This document shows positions 23,267 to 31,757 of a DNA stretch of 33,715 nt, one piece after another. The position numbers were made by a program, and so were the translations under genes. Below the pieces are notes generated by a model. The model did not search any database. It was not told the origin of the DNA and saw only the letters and a program-made list of their open reading frames with translations. The stretch lies in IMG/VR virus record IMGVR_UViG_3300006805_002624, positions 1 through 33,715 of that record. One strand, written 5' to 3'. Positions within the stretch are counted from its first letter, which is position 1. Each line of letters starts with the position of its first letter. This DNA is from a virus.

Positions 23267-23619
23267 TAGGCAGTATTCAAGTTGATACCAGTGGCTTCAT
23301 CGCCAGCATTCGCCAACTCGGCAAGAAAGCCGAGAACTCTAAGAAATTATCCGCTCTCGATATCGGTTATGAGATTATGCGTTTGAGCCAGCAAGAAGTC
23401 CCTCACGATAAAGGTTCGCTCCAAAACTCTGGTAATGTGGAGCAGATCGGTGACGACGTTATTGTTGGCTACCATGAGCCCTATGCCGCCCGGCTGCATG
23501 AGCACCCCGAGTATCGATTCCAAAAAGGTCGAAAAGGTAAGTATCTCGAGGATCCAATTAATCGAAACGCTAACGTCCTGGGGATCAGGTTTAGCAAATC
23601 ATTTGGGGATAACCTATAA
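23263..23619 (+). CDS. neck / HK97 gp10-like tail-joining protein
   Basis: Protein of 118 residues from ATG 23263; AGGAG lies nine bases upstream, and a GTG at 23254 is less likely. It begins IGSIQVDTSGFIASIRQL, with a helix continuing to about residue 45 (LDIGYEIMRLSQQEVPHD). A beta part with VGYHEPYAARLHEHPEY follows, the latter being characteristic of gp10-like proteins. It ends with LGIRFSKSF. Family members connect head and tail. It overlaps both neighbours by one to four bases. Confidence 0.78.
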   Translation: MIGSIQVDTSGFIASIRQLGKKAENSKKLSALDIGYEIMRLSQQEVPHDKGSLQNSGNVEQIGDDVIVGYHEPYAARLHEHPEYRFQKGRKGKYLEDPINRNANVLGIRFSKSFGDNL

Positions 23620-24047
23620 TGTCGCGCAAAATTGATTTTCTTTCGCAATTGGCCGACTATTTATCGATCAATGGCATGGGCGAAACGAACCCCGATAATG
23701 GCATCGTCAACATCTTTTGTGGTATTTACCCCTCAGATCCAGACGATTGTGTTGCTTTGCTGGGGCTAATCGGCTCAACCCTACCAAATATTAATATTCC
23801 AGACTTTGAATATCCCCGATTCCAGGTCGTCGTTCGCAATGCTGATTACGAAACTGGCTCACAGGTTTTGCGCGATGTCAGGTCACTTTTGCACGACAAG
23901 TTAGCGGTCGCTTTACCAAATTATTACTGCCTGTATATTCAGGCTCAACAAGACGGATATCCAATAGGGCAAGACGACGAGGGGCGTTATGAATTCTCCA
24001 TCAACTTCACCGCACAAATCAGGTACGGCGATTCCATCACCAGCTAG
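23619..24047 (+). CDS. tail terminator / minor capsid-type protein
   Basis: Protein of 142 residues. It opens with a helix DFLSQLADYLSINGMG. A beta core follows: RFQVVVRNADYETGSQVLRD, a typical element of tail-completion/minor capsid proteins, then helix VRSLLHDKL. The end, RYEFSINFTAQIRYG, is the closing strand. Position immediately before the tail tube gene supports a tail terminator function. The start overlaps the preceding stop by one base. The Com-like gene begins within its last 59 bases. Confidence 0.72.
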   Translation: MSRKIDFLSQLADYLSINGMGETNPDNGIVNIFCGIYPSDPDDCVALLGLIGSTLPNINIPDFEYPRFQVVVRNADYETGSQVLRDVRSLLHDKLAVALPNYYCLYIQAQQDGYPIGQDDEGRYEFSINFTAQIRYGDSITS

Positions 24048-24231
24048 TGATATACTGCGCGACAACAAGGGTCGAATCTTTCGGCCGATCAACTGTTTAA
24101 AGTGTGGAGAATTAATCGGTTACGAGTTTATTTTTCGCGGCCGGATTCAATTGCGCTGCGCTAATTGTGGTAGGATAATGGTATTGGTGTTTCGCCAGCG
24201 AAAGCCGGCTAAACGGTCGGGCCAAAAATAG
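23989..24231 (+). CDS. Com-like zinc-ribbon protein
   Basis: Protein of 80 residues with two Cys pairs: INCLKCGELIGY and LRCANCGRIM (about residues 34-63). The layout, CxxC then about 17 residues then CxxC, resembles the Com family first described in Mu, where it regulates translation of a neighbouring gene by binding mRNA. The first 25 residues are Ser/Pro-rich and encoded inside the previous gene. The basic C terminus (RQRKPAKRSGQK) would suit RNA binding. GAGGGG lies four bases before ATG. It lies between tail terminator and tail tube, so a control of tail-tube translation is plausible but not shown. Confidence 0.6.
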   Translation: MNSPSTSPHKSGTAIPSPASDILRDNKGRIFRPINCLKCGELIGYEFIFRGRIQLRCANCGRIMVLVFRQRKPAKRSGQK

Positions 24232-24254
24232 CAATTTAAACAAGGGAGAACGAT

Positions 24255-24767
24255 ATGGCAGACGCAACTAAAATTCAGCTTGGTGTCTGTTCCGTGACGT
24301 ATAAAGGCGTAGATCTTGGTCACACCATTGGTGGTGTTACTGTGGTTTATAGCCCGGAATATCACGAGACATCAGTGGATCAATACGGTAAGTCTAAAGT
24401 TGAGAAGTTCCTGGTCGGCGAAAGCCTTTCAGCGAAAGTTTCACTAGCCGAATTCACAATAGCCAACCTCCAGCGGGCAATTAACCAGGGAACTTTAGTC
24501 GGTGACGACGCTGTTTCTATGGGCTCAAATGCTGGTAAGCGCGCTAGTTTGAATGCGGGACTTTTGCTATTGCACCCATTGAATGCTGCTTCGAACGATA
24601 CTCGTGCATACGACGTAGCGATCTATAAGGCAGTTGTCACCAACGAATTGTCCATCGAATTCAAAAACGATGGTGAAAGAGTATTGCCTGTTGAGTTTGA
24701 CGGTTTGATCGATGAGGGTCGGAGTGATGGAAACTTACTCGGCTTTATCGGTGATTCAATAAGCTAA
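24255..24767 (+). CDS. major tail (tube) protein
   Basis: Protein of 170 residues forming the tail tube. It has the tube-protein beta pattern: CSVTYKGVDLGHTIGGVTVVY at the start, then YHETSVDQYGKSKVEKFLVGE and SLSAKVSLAEFTIANLQRAI. The end is ERVLPVEFDGLIDEG. These segments match siphoviral tube proteins with the SVDQYG turn. GGGAGA ribosome binding site. It directly precedes the chaperone and tape-measure genes as expected. No Ig-like extension. Confidence 0.88.
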   Translation: MADATKIQLGVCSVTYKGVDLGHTIGGVTVVYSPEYHETSVDQYGKSKVEKFLVGESLSAKVSLAEFTIANLQRAINQGTLVGDDAVSMGSNAGKRASLNAGLLLLHPLNAASNDTRAYDVAIYKAVVTNELSIEFKNDGERVLPVEFDGLIDEGRSDGNLLGFIGDSIS

Positions 24768-24811
24768 ACAGACGATTGGGTACTCGGTTGCAAAGCCTAG
24801 TTATTTAAACT

Positions 24812-25216
24812 ATGGGTGACTCAAACACAATTACCGTAAACACGGAGCTCGGTGCTGTCGAAGTGCGCAAAATGGCACTCAAGGACTACGCCGAGCTTTT
24901 GCGTGCCTTAGATAAACTGCCTAAGCAAATCGGGCAAATTATCGGCGCTGACAAGAACGACATAAAGAACATGGACACATCGGAGTTACTGGCTATGTTG
25001 CCAGCGGTGTTAGCCGAATCATGGTCGGACGTCGTTGCTCTTATCGCAGTACCAACCGATCAAGATGCCGAGTATCTCGGCTCACTTGATGGTGCGGATG
25101 CTGTCGATATCATTGTTGCCATTTTTGAGCTAAACGACTTCGCGCGAATCGTGGCCTCAGTAAAAAAACTAATGGCCCTAAAAGCAAAAATCCAAAAACC
25201 AGCTCCCCAAGAATAG
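24812..25216 (+). CDS. tail assembly chaperone, short form (gpG-like)
   Basis: Protein of 134 residues, helical and acidic (VRKMALKDYAELLRALDKLP, and ESWSDVVALIAVPTDQDAEYLG). It is in the usual place between tail tube and tape measure. In lambda-type phages gpG and a frameshifted gpGT coat the tape measure during tail assembly. An A-AAA-AAA slippery run lies at 25162-25168 near its end. The start has no clear Shine-Dalgarno sequence and no exact leaderless -10. Confidence 0.8.
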   Translation: MGDSNTITVNTELGAVEVRKMALKDYAELLRALDKLPKQIGQIIGADKNDIKNMDTSELLAMLPAVLAESWSDVVALIAVPTDQDAEYLGSLDGADAVDIIVAIFELNDFARIVASVKKLMALKAKIQKPAPQE

Positions 25217-25551
25217 ACTTTGAGGATTGGCTTTATGGGGCCGTCGACTTGCTCGCCCACGAATACGGATGGAGCCTCCGGGATATTATGTTTAACACTT
25301 ATCCCGAGGACTTCTTTTTGCTGCAACGGCAAATCAAAATGCGTAAGATTGATGAGTATCTTATGGATATTGCCATTGTCGCAAATCCTCACCGTGAGGG
25401 CGATGATGCCAAAGAGTTTGTTGAGAACCTGATGAGCGAACGTCGCTGGTATCGAGGTGATGAAGACGCCGAAGCCGAGCTCGATACAGCGGCTTTCGAA
25501 CAATTCCGCAACACAATGCAAAATGAATCCAAATCAATCAAAGCTAAGTGA
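24812..25551 (+). CDS. tail assembly chaperone, -1 frameshift product (gpGT-like)
   Basis: Predicted frameshift protein of about 246 residues. The first 119 residues are shared with the short form up to the slippery A-AAA-AAA at 25162-25168. A -1 shift then continues for 127 residues (start TNGPKSKNPKTSSPRID) in the frame that is open from 25090. That frame contains a good T-domain-like sequence, DWLYGAVDLLAHEYGWSLRD, then FFLLQRQIKM. It would otherwise be an orphan with no start site before 25249. The slip site is followed by more A-rich sequence, but no clear stem-loop is seen. The shift direction (-1) matches the conserved rule in tailed phages. Frequency of shifting is unknown. Confidence 0.75.
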
Positions 25552-25563
25552 TAGAATAAGCTC
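25552..25563 (+). promoter_or_regulatory. leaderless -10 element before tape measure
   Basis: TAGAAT (25552-25557), six bases AAGCTC, ATG 25564. It begins at the last bases of the chaperone stop. No Shine-Dalgarno sequence. Confidence 0.6.
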
Positions 25564-27858
25564 ATGGCAGGATTCAACCTCGGCGATATTATCGTCACTA
25601 TTAAGGCTAAGACCGACGACTTACAGCGTGGCCTCGGTGAGGTGCAGGACATGGCCCAAAAAACCAAGTCATTCGGCGATAAGATGGGTAACGCCCTAGA
25701 GGGTGGATTAAATGCGAGCAAGAAGTTAGCGCTGGGGATCGGTGTGGCCGGCGCCGCAGCGACAGCGTTCGGAGTGGTTTCGGTTAAGGCCTTTTCCGAA
25801 TCCGAGGATATGATTGCGCAGACAAACGCTGTATTAAAGTCAACAGGTGGAATAGCCGGCGTCACTGCTCAAGAGGTGGAAAAGTTGGCCAGCGCTCTTG
25901 AAAAAACTACTAAGTTTTCTGATGAAGAAGTCCGCTCGGCCGAAAACCTATTGCTGACATTTACCTCTATTGGTAAGGACATTTTCCCGGAAGCCACCAA
26001 GACTGTGCTGGATATGAGCACTGCCCTGGGCCAGGACACCAAAAGCTCGGCGATCCAGCTCGGTAAAGCATTGCAGGATCCGATCGTTGGTGTGACGGCA
26101 CTACGCCGTGTTGGTGTGAACTTTAGCGAATCACAGCAGGAGGTAATTAAAAATCTGGTGGAAACCGGCCGCAAAGCCGAAGCCCAAAAACTGATCTTGA
26201 AAGAGTTGGGAACTGAATTTGGCGGATCGGCCGAAGCGGCCGGCGGCACGTTTGCCGGTGCATTAGCCAAGCTCAAGAACCAATTTAATAATGTCCAGGA
26301 GGCCATTGGTGGCTTCATCGCCAAAGCGGCAACGCCGTTTATTAATAAGCTGATGGACTGGTTCGATTCAGTCGGCGGCGTCGAGGGTGTTATGACCAAA
26401 TTGGGTGACGCTCTCAAAAAGATGCAGCCCTACATTCCTATGATCGCCGGCGCAATCGCGGGCCCGCTGGTTGTCGCGATGATCGCTTGGGCGGTTTCGG
26501 CCGCACCAATGTTGTTGTGGGCTACGGCCATCCTGGCTGTTGGTGCAGCCCTGGGCTTCTTATTTAACCTCCTAGCACAGAAGATGGGTGGATGGGGCGC
26601 TGTCCTCGAAAAGGTAAAGGGTGGCCTATCGGCTGTATGGCGCGGAATGCAACAGGCATTTAATTTCTTAAAGCCATCCCTCGAGGCATTGTTCAATACG
26701 ATTATGACCCGGCTGTGGCCGGCACTGAAAAAGCTATTTGACCTCCTCACGCCGGCTCTATGGACCGCACTTAAAGTTATTGGCGCAATCATTGGAGGGG
26801 TGATTCTCGTCTACCTATGGCTATTTATTAACGGTCTGAACGTAGCAATTAGCGTTATATCGTGGCTCGGCAGCACCGCAGTGAGTATTTTCCTCGGCAT
26901 TAAGAACGCCGCGGTTGATCTATGGCATGTCATGGTGGCTGTTTGGCAAGCAATTTTCAACGTCGTTTCGACTGTCTTTAGCGCCATTTGGACGGTTATC
27001 TCAACATATTGGAATATGATTATGGCCGTGGTTACGTTCTTTTATAACTATTACAAATTCGTTTTTGATACCCTTTACGCAATTGCCGTTTATGTTTGGC
27101 AGGCCATTTACGGTGTGGCCATTAAGCCGATCATCGACTGGATCGTCGGCAGCATCATGTGGTTAAGGGACGTGATTGTCGGAGTTTGGCAAGCCATTTG
27201 GGGCGTTGCCGGACCGATCTTTGGCGCCATAGGTAGTGCGGCAGTCGGGGCGTGGAACTGGATCGTGAGTGTCTGGCAAGGTGCGGCCGGCTGGTTCCGC
27301 GGTGTGTTTGGCTCGATTGAGGGCATTGCCAGATCAGTAGCCAACGCGATCGGCGGGTGGTTTAACGGCGCGTGGGAAAGCATGAAAGGTGGATTTAAAT
27401 CTGCCGTCAACTGGATTATTGACACCGCTAACCGGCTGATCAGTGGCTATAACAATACCGTCGGCAAGATCCCAGGCACGCCACACGTTGCCAATATCGG
27501 CCGCTTTGCCCGCGGTACTGAGAACTTTGCCGGCGGCGGCGCGATCGTTGGTGAGGAGGGAGCCGAGCTCGGTTTATTCCCATCTGGTACAAAGATCATT
27601 CCACACAATATGACTGCTAACTTAGTCGATAACCTGATGAATGTTGGCGATATGCTACGCTCGTTCTTGAGCGGTGGCATGGGTAACTTTATGTCACCAA
27701 GCCAGCTAGCGCCTCAAGGAGCCGGCAGTAAGCAAATTACTAGCAGTACGAATATTTACGGTGACATCCATATCGGCTCACAGGCTGATGCTGATTATCT
27801 GCTCAAGAGGTTGGATCGTGATTTTGAGCTAGAGGGAATGGGGGTCGCAGTATTATGA
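25564..27858 (+). CDS. tape measure protein
   Basis: Tail-length ruler of 764 residues. N terminus: LGDIIVTIKAKTDDLQRGLGEV, helical and typical. Residues 85-260 are the conserved tape-measure core (FTSIGKDIFPEATKTVLDMS; TALRRVGVNFSESQQE). Long hydrophobic segments lie at about 290-335 and 395-500, as in many membrane-inserting rulers. VWQ(A/G)-type repeats recur at about 460, 510, 541 and 570 (AVWQAIF, YVWQAIYG, VWQAIWG, VWQGAAG). The C-terminal region has the common FAGGGAIVGEEGAELGLFPSG motif. The length suggests a tail of roughly 110 nm using the usual rule of 0.15 nm per residue. Transcription is probably leaderless from TAGAAT. Confidence 0.93.
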   Translation: MAGFNLGDIIVTIKAKTDDLQRGLGEVQDMAQKTKSFGDKMGNALEGGLNASKKLALGIGVAGAAATAFGVVSVKAFSESEDMIAQTNAVLKSTGGIAGVTAQEVEKLASALEKTTKFSDEEVRSAENLLLTFTSIGKDIFPEATKTVLDMSTALGQDTKSSAIQLGKALQDPIVGVTALRRVGVNFSESQQEVIKNLVETGRKAEAQKLILKELGTEFGGSAEAAGGTFAGALAKLKNQFNNVQEAIGGFIAKAATPFINKLMDWFDSVGGVEGVMTKLGDALKKMQPYIPMIAGAIAGPLVVAMIAWAVSAAPMLLWATAILAVGAALGFLFNLLAQKMGGWGAVLEKVKGGLSAVWRGMQQAFNFLKPSLEALFNTIMTRLWPALKKLFDLLTPALWTALKVIGAIIGGVILVYLWLFINGLNVAISVISWLGSTAVSIFLGIKNAAVDLWHVMVAVWQAIFNVVSTVFSAIWTVISTYWNMIMAVVTFFYNYYKFVFDTLYAIAVYVWQAIYGVAIKPIIDWIVGSIMWLRDVIVGVWQAIWGVAGPIFGAIGSAAVGAWNWIVSVWQGAAGWFRGVFGSIEGIARSVANAIGGWFNGAWESMKGGFKSAVNWIIDTANRLISGYNNTVGKIPGTPHVANIGRFARGTENFAGGGAIVGEEGAELGLFPSGTKIIPHNMTANLVDNLMNVGDMLRSFLSGGMGNFMSPSQLAPQGAGSKQITSSTNIYGDIHIGSQADADYLLKRLDRDFELEGMGVAVL

Positions 27859-28628
27859 CCAGGCCAACAGTAAGCTTTAACGGCAAAGATTTTGCAACTT
27901 ATGTTACTGGGCTGATTGTAATTGGCAGAGATCCATATAGGGCGGCAAATCGCGTTGTGAACAATTCGCCTTTGGCTGGATCTAATAAATCAGTCACAAC
28001 CTCAGCGTGGTTTACCGGCAATAAAATGAATATTAAAGTCGAAATAGGCCGCAATACCCGCGAACTTTTAGATGATTCTATCGATCAATTAAGGGCCCTT
28101 TTACACCCGAGAGAGGCGGCACTTGTTACTAACTATGGTTCAAGTAGCCGGCAATGGACAGCAACTTATAGCAATTACTCCGTTTCAGAAGTTGAGGGTG
28201 GCCATGCCACGATCGAAATAGAATTTATCTGCTCAGATCCATATGGCTATGCTGTGACACCTACCACCCTGTTTAGCTCAACGCGAACCGGCTCAAGCAG
28301 CACCGACAACTTTATTGTTGGCGGTAGCGCAGAATTCCAGGTGCCAGTGATTACGATCGTATTTAACGCTGTGACCGGGGGCACGCTCAAGGATGTTGTT
28401 GTGGGAAACCCCAATACAGGCCAGCAGGTTACTATCACTAATACTTTTGCGACCGCAGACGTGCTCGTGATTGATTCGCGAAACAAGATTATAACCCTAA
28501 ACGGCGATGAAATACTGGGCGTCGGCGCACTGCCTCAATGGGAAGCTGGCCCCGGTTCGCTCGATTACTCCGATACCCTAACCACTCGCAATTACACAAT
28601 TTCAGCCGAGTATTATAAGCGGTATTAG
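27855..28628 (+). CDS. distal tail protein (Dit)
   Basis: Baseplate component of 257 residues. The N-terminal half has the Sipho_tail pattern: TVSFNGKDFATYVTGLIVIGRD, DQLRALLHPREAALV and ATIEIEFICSDPYGYAV. The C-terminal half is a galectin-like beta domain (AEFQVPVITIVF, QVTITNTFATADVLVID). It overlaps the tape measure gene by four bases and is followed after two bases by the tail-associated protein, the standard order. Confidence 0.83.
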   Translation: MTRPTVSFNGKDFATYVTGLIVIGRDPYRAANRVVNNSPLAGSNKSVTTSAWFTGNKMNIKVEIGRNTRELLDDSIDQLRALLHPREAALVTNYGSSSRQWTATYSNYSVSEVEGGHATIEIEFICSDPYGYAVTPTTLFSSTRTGSSSTDNFIVGGSAEFQVPVITIVFNAVTGGTLKDVVVGNPNTGQQVTITNTFATADVLVIDSRNKIITLNGDEILGVGALPQWEAGPGSLDYSDTLTTRNYTISAEYYKRY

Positions 28629-28630
28629 CC

Positions 28631-30907
28631 ATGTCATTGCAAAAAACCCACCGCTATGAAATATCACGAGCTGGCGTATTCTTAGGTGTCTTGCAAGACG
28701 TTACGTCTGATTTTACCTATAGCCAGCCGATTGCTTCAATTGGCACGCAGGTCATTATTTCAGTTGGACAAAGCGCCAACGTAATTACCAGGTCGGTCGA
28801 AGCTTTTACTGACGAGGCCGGCGATCCAATTACCGACGAAAGCGACAACCCGATTATCTCCGACGGCCAACCGAACACAATCGGCGACAGCAACGAAGAT
28901 AACCTAATTCGTAACCACAACACGATTAAAGTTATCGAGTTTTCTTCGTATCACCCCAACGGCGTTACTGTTTTTGAGGGCTATATATCCAAATGGAAAG
29001 CCGTTTTTGGCGGTGGCGACGATATCGAAATTACCTGCTTGAGTGAGGGCCAAGACACCCAAAACTTCTTAGTTCAAACTGGCGATTCGGCATATATTAC
29101 TCAAAGCGATAGCGTTGGTATGTATAACCGTTTCGGCAGCCCACCACACGACTTCCAGGAAACGGTTATACAGACTTTCACGATGCCCCTTACCAAAACC
29201 GTTTCGGCGATCACTGTGCAAATGTCTTGCGTCGAAACCGGCTATGTTTCCGTAATTATCCAGGAGCAGATTGGCGCGTCGCCGGATCTCGGGAACGACC
29301 CGACTGTGGCTTCGGGCACGGTGCTCGTAACACCCAAAGCCCAAGAGAATGTTAAAATTGGCCTCAACGCTTCGACTGATCTATCCACTGGCACAACCTA
29401 TTATTTCCGACTTAGTTTTAGCGGCAATGACTGGGCCTATGCCTACGGCAGCAGCTCAAACCCTTACGCCAACGGCACGCTTTGGCTGGCTTCGTTTAGT
29501 GGTACAACTTGGGGAGCACCAACACAATACTCCAGTTATGATATGTACTTCATTTTGTGGGAGTTTGGTGGCTCGCTCGTCGGTAGCTACACCAGTGAGG
29601 ACCCAACCTTTATGCTCACCAGCATTATGGAGGACTACGCAAATCGCGGCGGCCACATTCTAATCCCGCCCAGCCCGGTCGTTCCTTATCTTTCACAAAT
29701 TGCTCATGGTTCAACCGTGCCGTCCGGTTACTGGTCGTGCTCGTATGCGCAAATATTTACCCCTACGGCCGACACGCTTACGAACCTAATCCAACTTTAT
29801 TTAGGTGTGAGTAGTGGAAGCTGTCTTGTGGGTGTCGCGATTTATGAGGGTGATCCCTCCGGTGATGGTGTGACTGTTATCGGTGGTGTTGGGAATTATG
29901 ATAACAACGGCAGCAGCACGCTTATCGCAACAGCTACCCCTCAAACCATCACTAACACCACCGCTCAAGTAACTACTTTTGAAATTGCCACACCAGTCAC
30001 CTTACAAGCCGGCCACGATTATTTCTTACTATTATTCTTCAATCAGGGTGGGTTCGGTACCTTAAATATGTATGGTGCCGGTTCGTCTGATCTGCCAATC
30101 ACCGCAACAGGTGTTGGCCAACTTTATATTGCTCGTGCCACCTTTAACAACTCATCATTCAGCGCCACATATAGCACTTCAAACCCAGCACTATACTTTG
30201 GGCTGGCACACCTGGATCCAGTCCCCGATTCATTAGCGGCCGGCTACGCGGACACTGGGGTTTCAACCGACTATGACTTTAAATACCAAACCATTAAGCA
30301 GGCAATTGAGGCCATTGTAAGCCTCGCACCGGAAGATTGGTATTGGTATGTCGAACCGGCCGATTCAACGCTTTATTTCCAGCCTGTGAGCGCCACAGCG
30401 GATCATACGTTAGTTAAGGGTCGGCATATCAACCTACTAGAAATTGAGGCCACAAAAGAAAACATCGCCAACCGGGTTTACTTTACTGGCGGTCCGACGG
30501 CCGGCGTGAACACATTTGTTAAGTACGAAGACGCGGCCTCACTGGCTATAAACCGTGTTGGCTTAAAGCAACTCACCGATAACCACGTTACCGACGACGC
30601 CGTTGCCCTATTGATCGCACAGAACTACTCGGCCGCGCACAGCGCCGAGGAATACATAACGCCAGTGACGATTCTGGACCAAACGATCGATACCACGCTT
30701 TTCCATATTGGTGAGACTATTGGGTTTCAGGGATTTGGAAACTTTGTCGATGATCTAATTTTGCAAATTGTTGGCAAAACTCCACATAAAACAGGGGTTA
30801 CGCTATCACTGGGGGTATTACCTAAAAAGCCGTCCGGCAAGGTCGAAGAAATCCGCAAGGGTCTTACCGACGAACAAACGATTGATAACCCGGACACACC
30901 AACGTAG
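28631..30907 (+). CDS. tail-associated baseplate hub (Tal) with two inserted beta domains
   Basis: Protein of 758 residues. The first 160 and last 230 residues look like the two halves of a tail-hub protein: early YEISRAGVFLGVLQDVTS and KVIEFSSYHPNG; late DYDFKYQTIKQAIEAIVSLAPEDWYWYVEP and LLEIEATKENIANRVYF. Between them are two extra jelly-roll-like segments, about 170-320 (with ASTDLSTGTTYYFRLSF) and 350-528 (with PVTLQAGHDYFLLLFF), similar in pattern to each other. These probably bind surface glycans. No peptidase or lysozyme motif is seen. The ribosome binding site is weak; two bases separate it from Dit. Confidence 0.75.
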   Translation: MSLQKTHRYEISRAGVFLGVLQDVTSDFTYSQPIASIGTQVIISVGQSANVITRSVEAFTDEAGDPITDESDNPIISDGQPNTIGDSNEDNLIRNHNTIKVIEFSSYHPNGVTVFEGYISKWKAVFGGGDDIEITCLSEGQDTQNFLVQTGDSAYITQSDSVGMYNRFGSPPHDFQETVIQTFTMPLTKTVSAITVQMSCVETGYVSVIIQEQIGASPDLGNDPTVASGTVLVTPKAQENVKIGLNASTDLSTGTTYYFRLSFSGNDWAYAYGSSSNPYANGTLWLASFSGTTWGAPTQYSSYDMYFILWEFGGSLVGSYTSEDPTFMLTSIMEDYANRGGHILIPPSPVVPYLSQIAHGSTVPSGYWSCSYAQIFTPTADTLTNLIQLYLGVSSGSCLVGVAIYEGDPSGDGVTVIGGVGNYDNNGSSTLIATATPQTITNTTAQVTTFEIATPVTLQAGHDYFLLLFFNQGGFGTLNMYGAGSSDLPITATGVGQLYIARATFNNSSFSATYSTSNPALYFGLAHLDPVPDSLAAGYADTGVSTDYDFKYQTIKQAIEAIVSLAPEDWYWYVEPADSTLYFQPVSATADHTLVKGRHINLLEIEATKENIANRVYFTGGPTAGVNTFVKYEDAASLAINRVGLKQLTDNHVTDDAVALLIAQNYSAAHSAEEYITPVTILDQTIDTTLFHIGETIGFQGFGNFVDDLILQIVGKTPHKTGVTLSLGVLPKKPSGKVEEIRKGLTDEQTIDNPDTPT

Positions 30908-30916
30908 AATGAGCTT
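30882..30916 (+). promoter_or_regulatory. leaderless promoter with -35
   Basis: TTGATA (30882-30887), exactly 17 bases, TAGAAT (30905-30910), six bases GAGCTT, ATG 30917. It is the best of the leaderless set, with a full -35. Confidence 0.75.
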
Positions 30917-31507
30917 ATGACTAAAATATCCGGGCAGCCAAATAATACAAGTCCCGCCAGCGCGGACTATTTGCTCGGTAACGCCGCCTCCGGCCCAACA
31001 ACCAAACGATTCACTTTAGCAAATCTTATTACGTTCTTTTTTAATAATATTCCGGCCGGTGTAATTACTAACTCTAAACTGTCAACCACGACCGGCGAAC
31101 TCGGGGGCGCATGGAGTGACTGGACCCCAACTTGGACTATTCTTACTATTGGTGACGCCGTTCAGGCGTGCAAATATACTCGAATCGGCAATACGATTAT
31201 TGGCCGTATATCTGTTGTTCTGGGGAGCACAAGCGCTATGGGTACCGGAGTGCCGACCTTTACGCTACCTGTCCCTGCCGTTTCACAGGCAGCCGCTATG
31301 CCTTTCGGGCCACTGCGCATAAACGCCGGTTCGGCCAATGCTTGCGGCGGTATCATCCGATTTTCAGACACTACCCACGGCGACATCGTGCAGGCTTCGG
31401 CATCAGGTTCTAACGTACTAGAGGCTGGTTTTTCTTCTTCATCACCAGGAGCATGGGGCGCGGGTAAATCGATATACGGTACCTTTACTTACGAGGCGGC
31501 ACCATGA
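30917..31507 (+). CDS. tail fibre / receptor-binding-type protein
   Basis: Protein of 196 residues. The N-terminal half is helical and Ser/Thr-rich with a trimer-like linker (TKRFTLANLITFFF, GVITNSKLSTTTGE). The C-terminal half starts WSDWTPTWTILT, then YTRIGNTIIGRISVVLG, a common phage fibre beta-domain start (a W-x-x-W/T-P strand followed by YTxIGxxI). Such domains end tail fibres. It overlaps the next gene by four bases. Promoter at 30882-30910 is strong and close to consensus. Confidence 0.75.
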   Translation: MTKISGQPNNTSPASADYLLGNAASGPTTKRFTLANLITFFFNNIPAGVITNSKLSTTTGELGGAWSDWTPTWTILTIGDAVQACKYTRIGNTIIGRISVVLGSTSAMGTGVPTFTLPVPAVSQAAAMPFGPLRINAGSANACGGIIRFSDTTHGDIVQASASGSNVLEAGFSSSSPGAWGAGKSIYGTFTYEAAP

Positions 31508-31746
31508 GCACTTACGAGCATGATGGACTTCGGAATTTCGAACACCTGGCATGGGGCTTGGTTAAGAAAGGTGTCATTGATGAGGCCGTTTATGACGAAT
31601 CAGTCGAGGCCTATATTGAGAATAATTTTGCCGGTGCTGTCGGCCAAGTGGCTTTAGTGAATGGGGCAATCCAGAGTGAGCAGATGCCGCTCTTTGCGAG
31701 CGTACCGATCGAGGGCTCTACTCCTATTGCGGACACTCGCAAGTAA
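31504..31746 (+). CDS. hypothetical 80-residue protein
   Basis: Small protein following the fibre gene with ATGA overlap and GAGGCGG near it. It starts MSTYEHDGLRNFEHLAWGLV, then a helical VIDEAVYDESVEAYIEN and an Ala/Val-rich middle. No membrane segment. Fibre-associated or chaperone role is possible. It is the last gene before the 320-base origin-like region, so its transcript probably ends shortly after, although no terminator hairpin is seen. Confidence 0.55.
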   Translation: MSTYEHDGLRNFEHLAWGLVKKGVIDEAVYDESVEAYIENNFAGAVGQVALVNGAIQSEQMPLFASVPIEGSTPIADTRK

Positions 31747-31757
31747 TACTTAAAAGT

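Noticed and set aside
24798-24811. leaderless -10 before the gpG gene at 24812
   Set aside because: No TANNNT hexamer lies six bases before ATG; the nearby TTATTT and TAGTTA do not fit the pattern of the other six.
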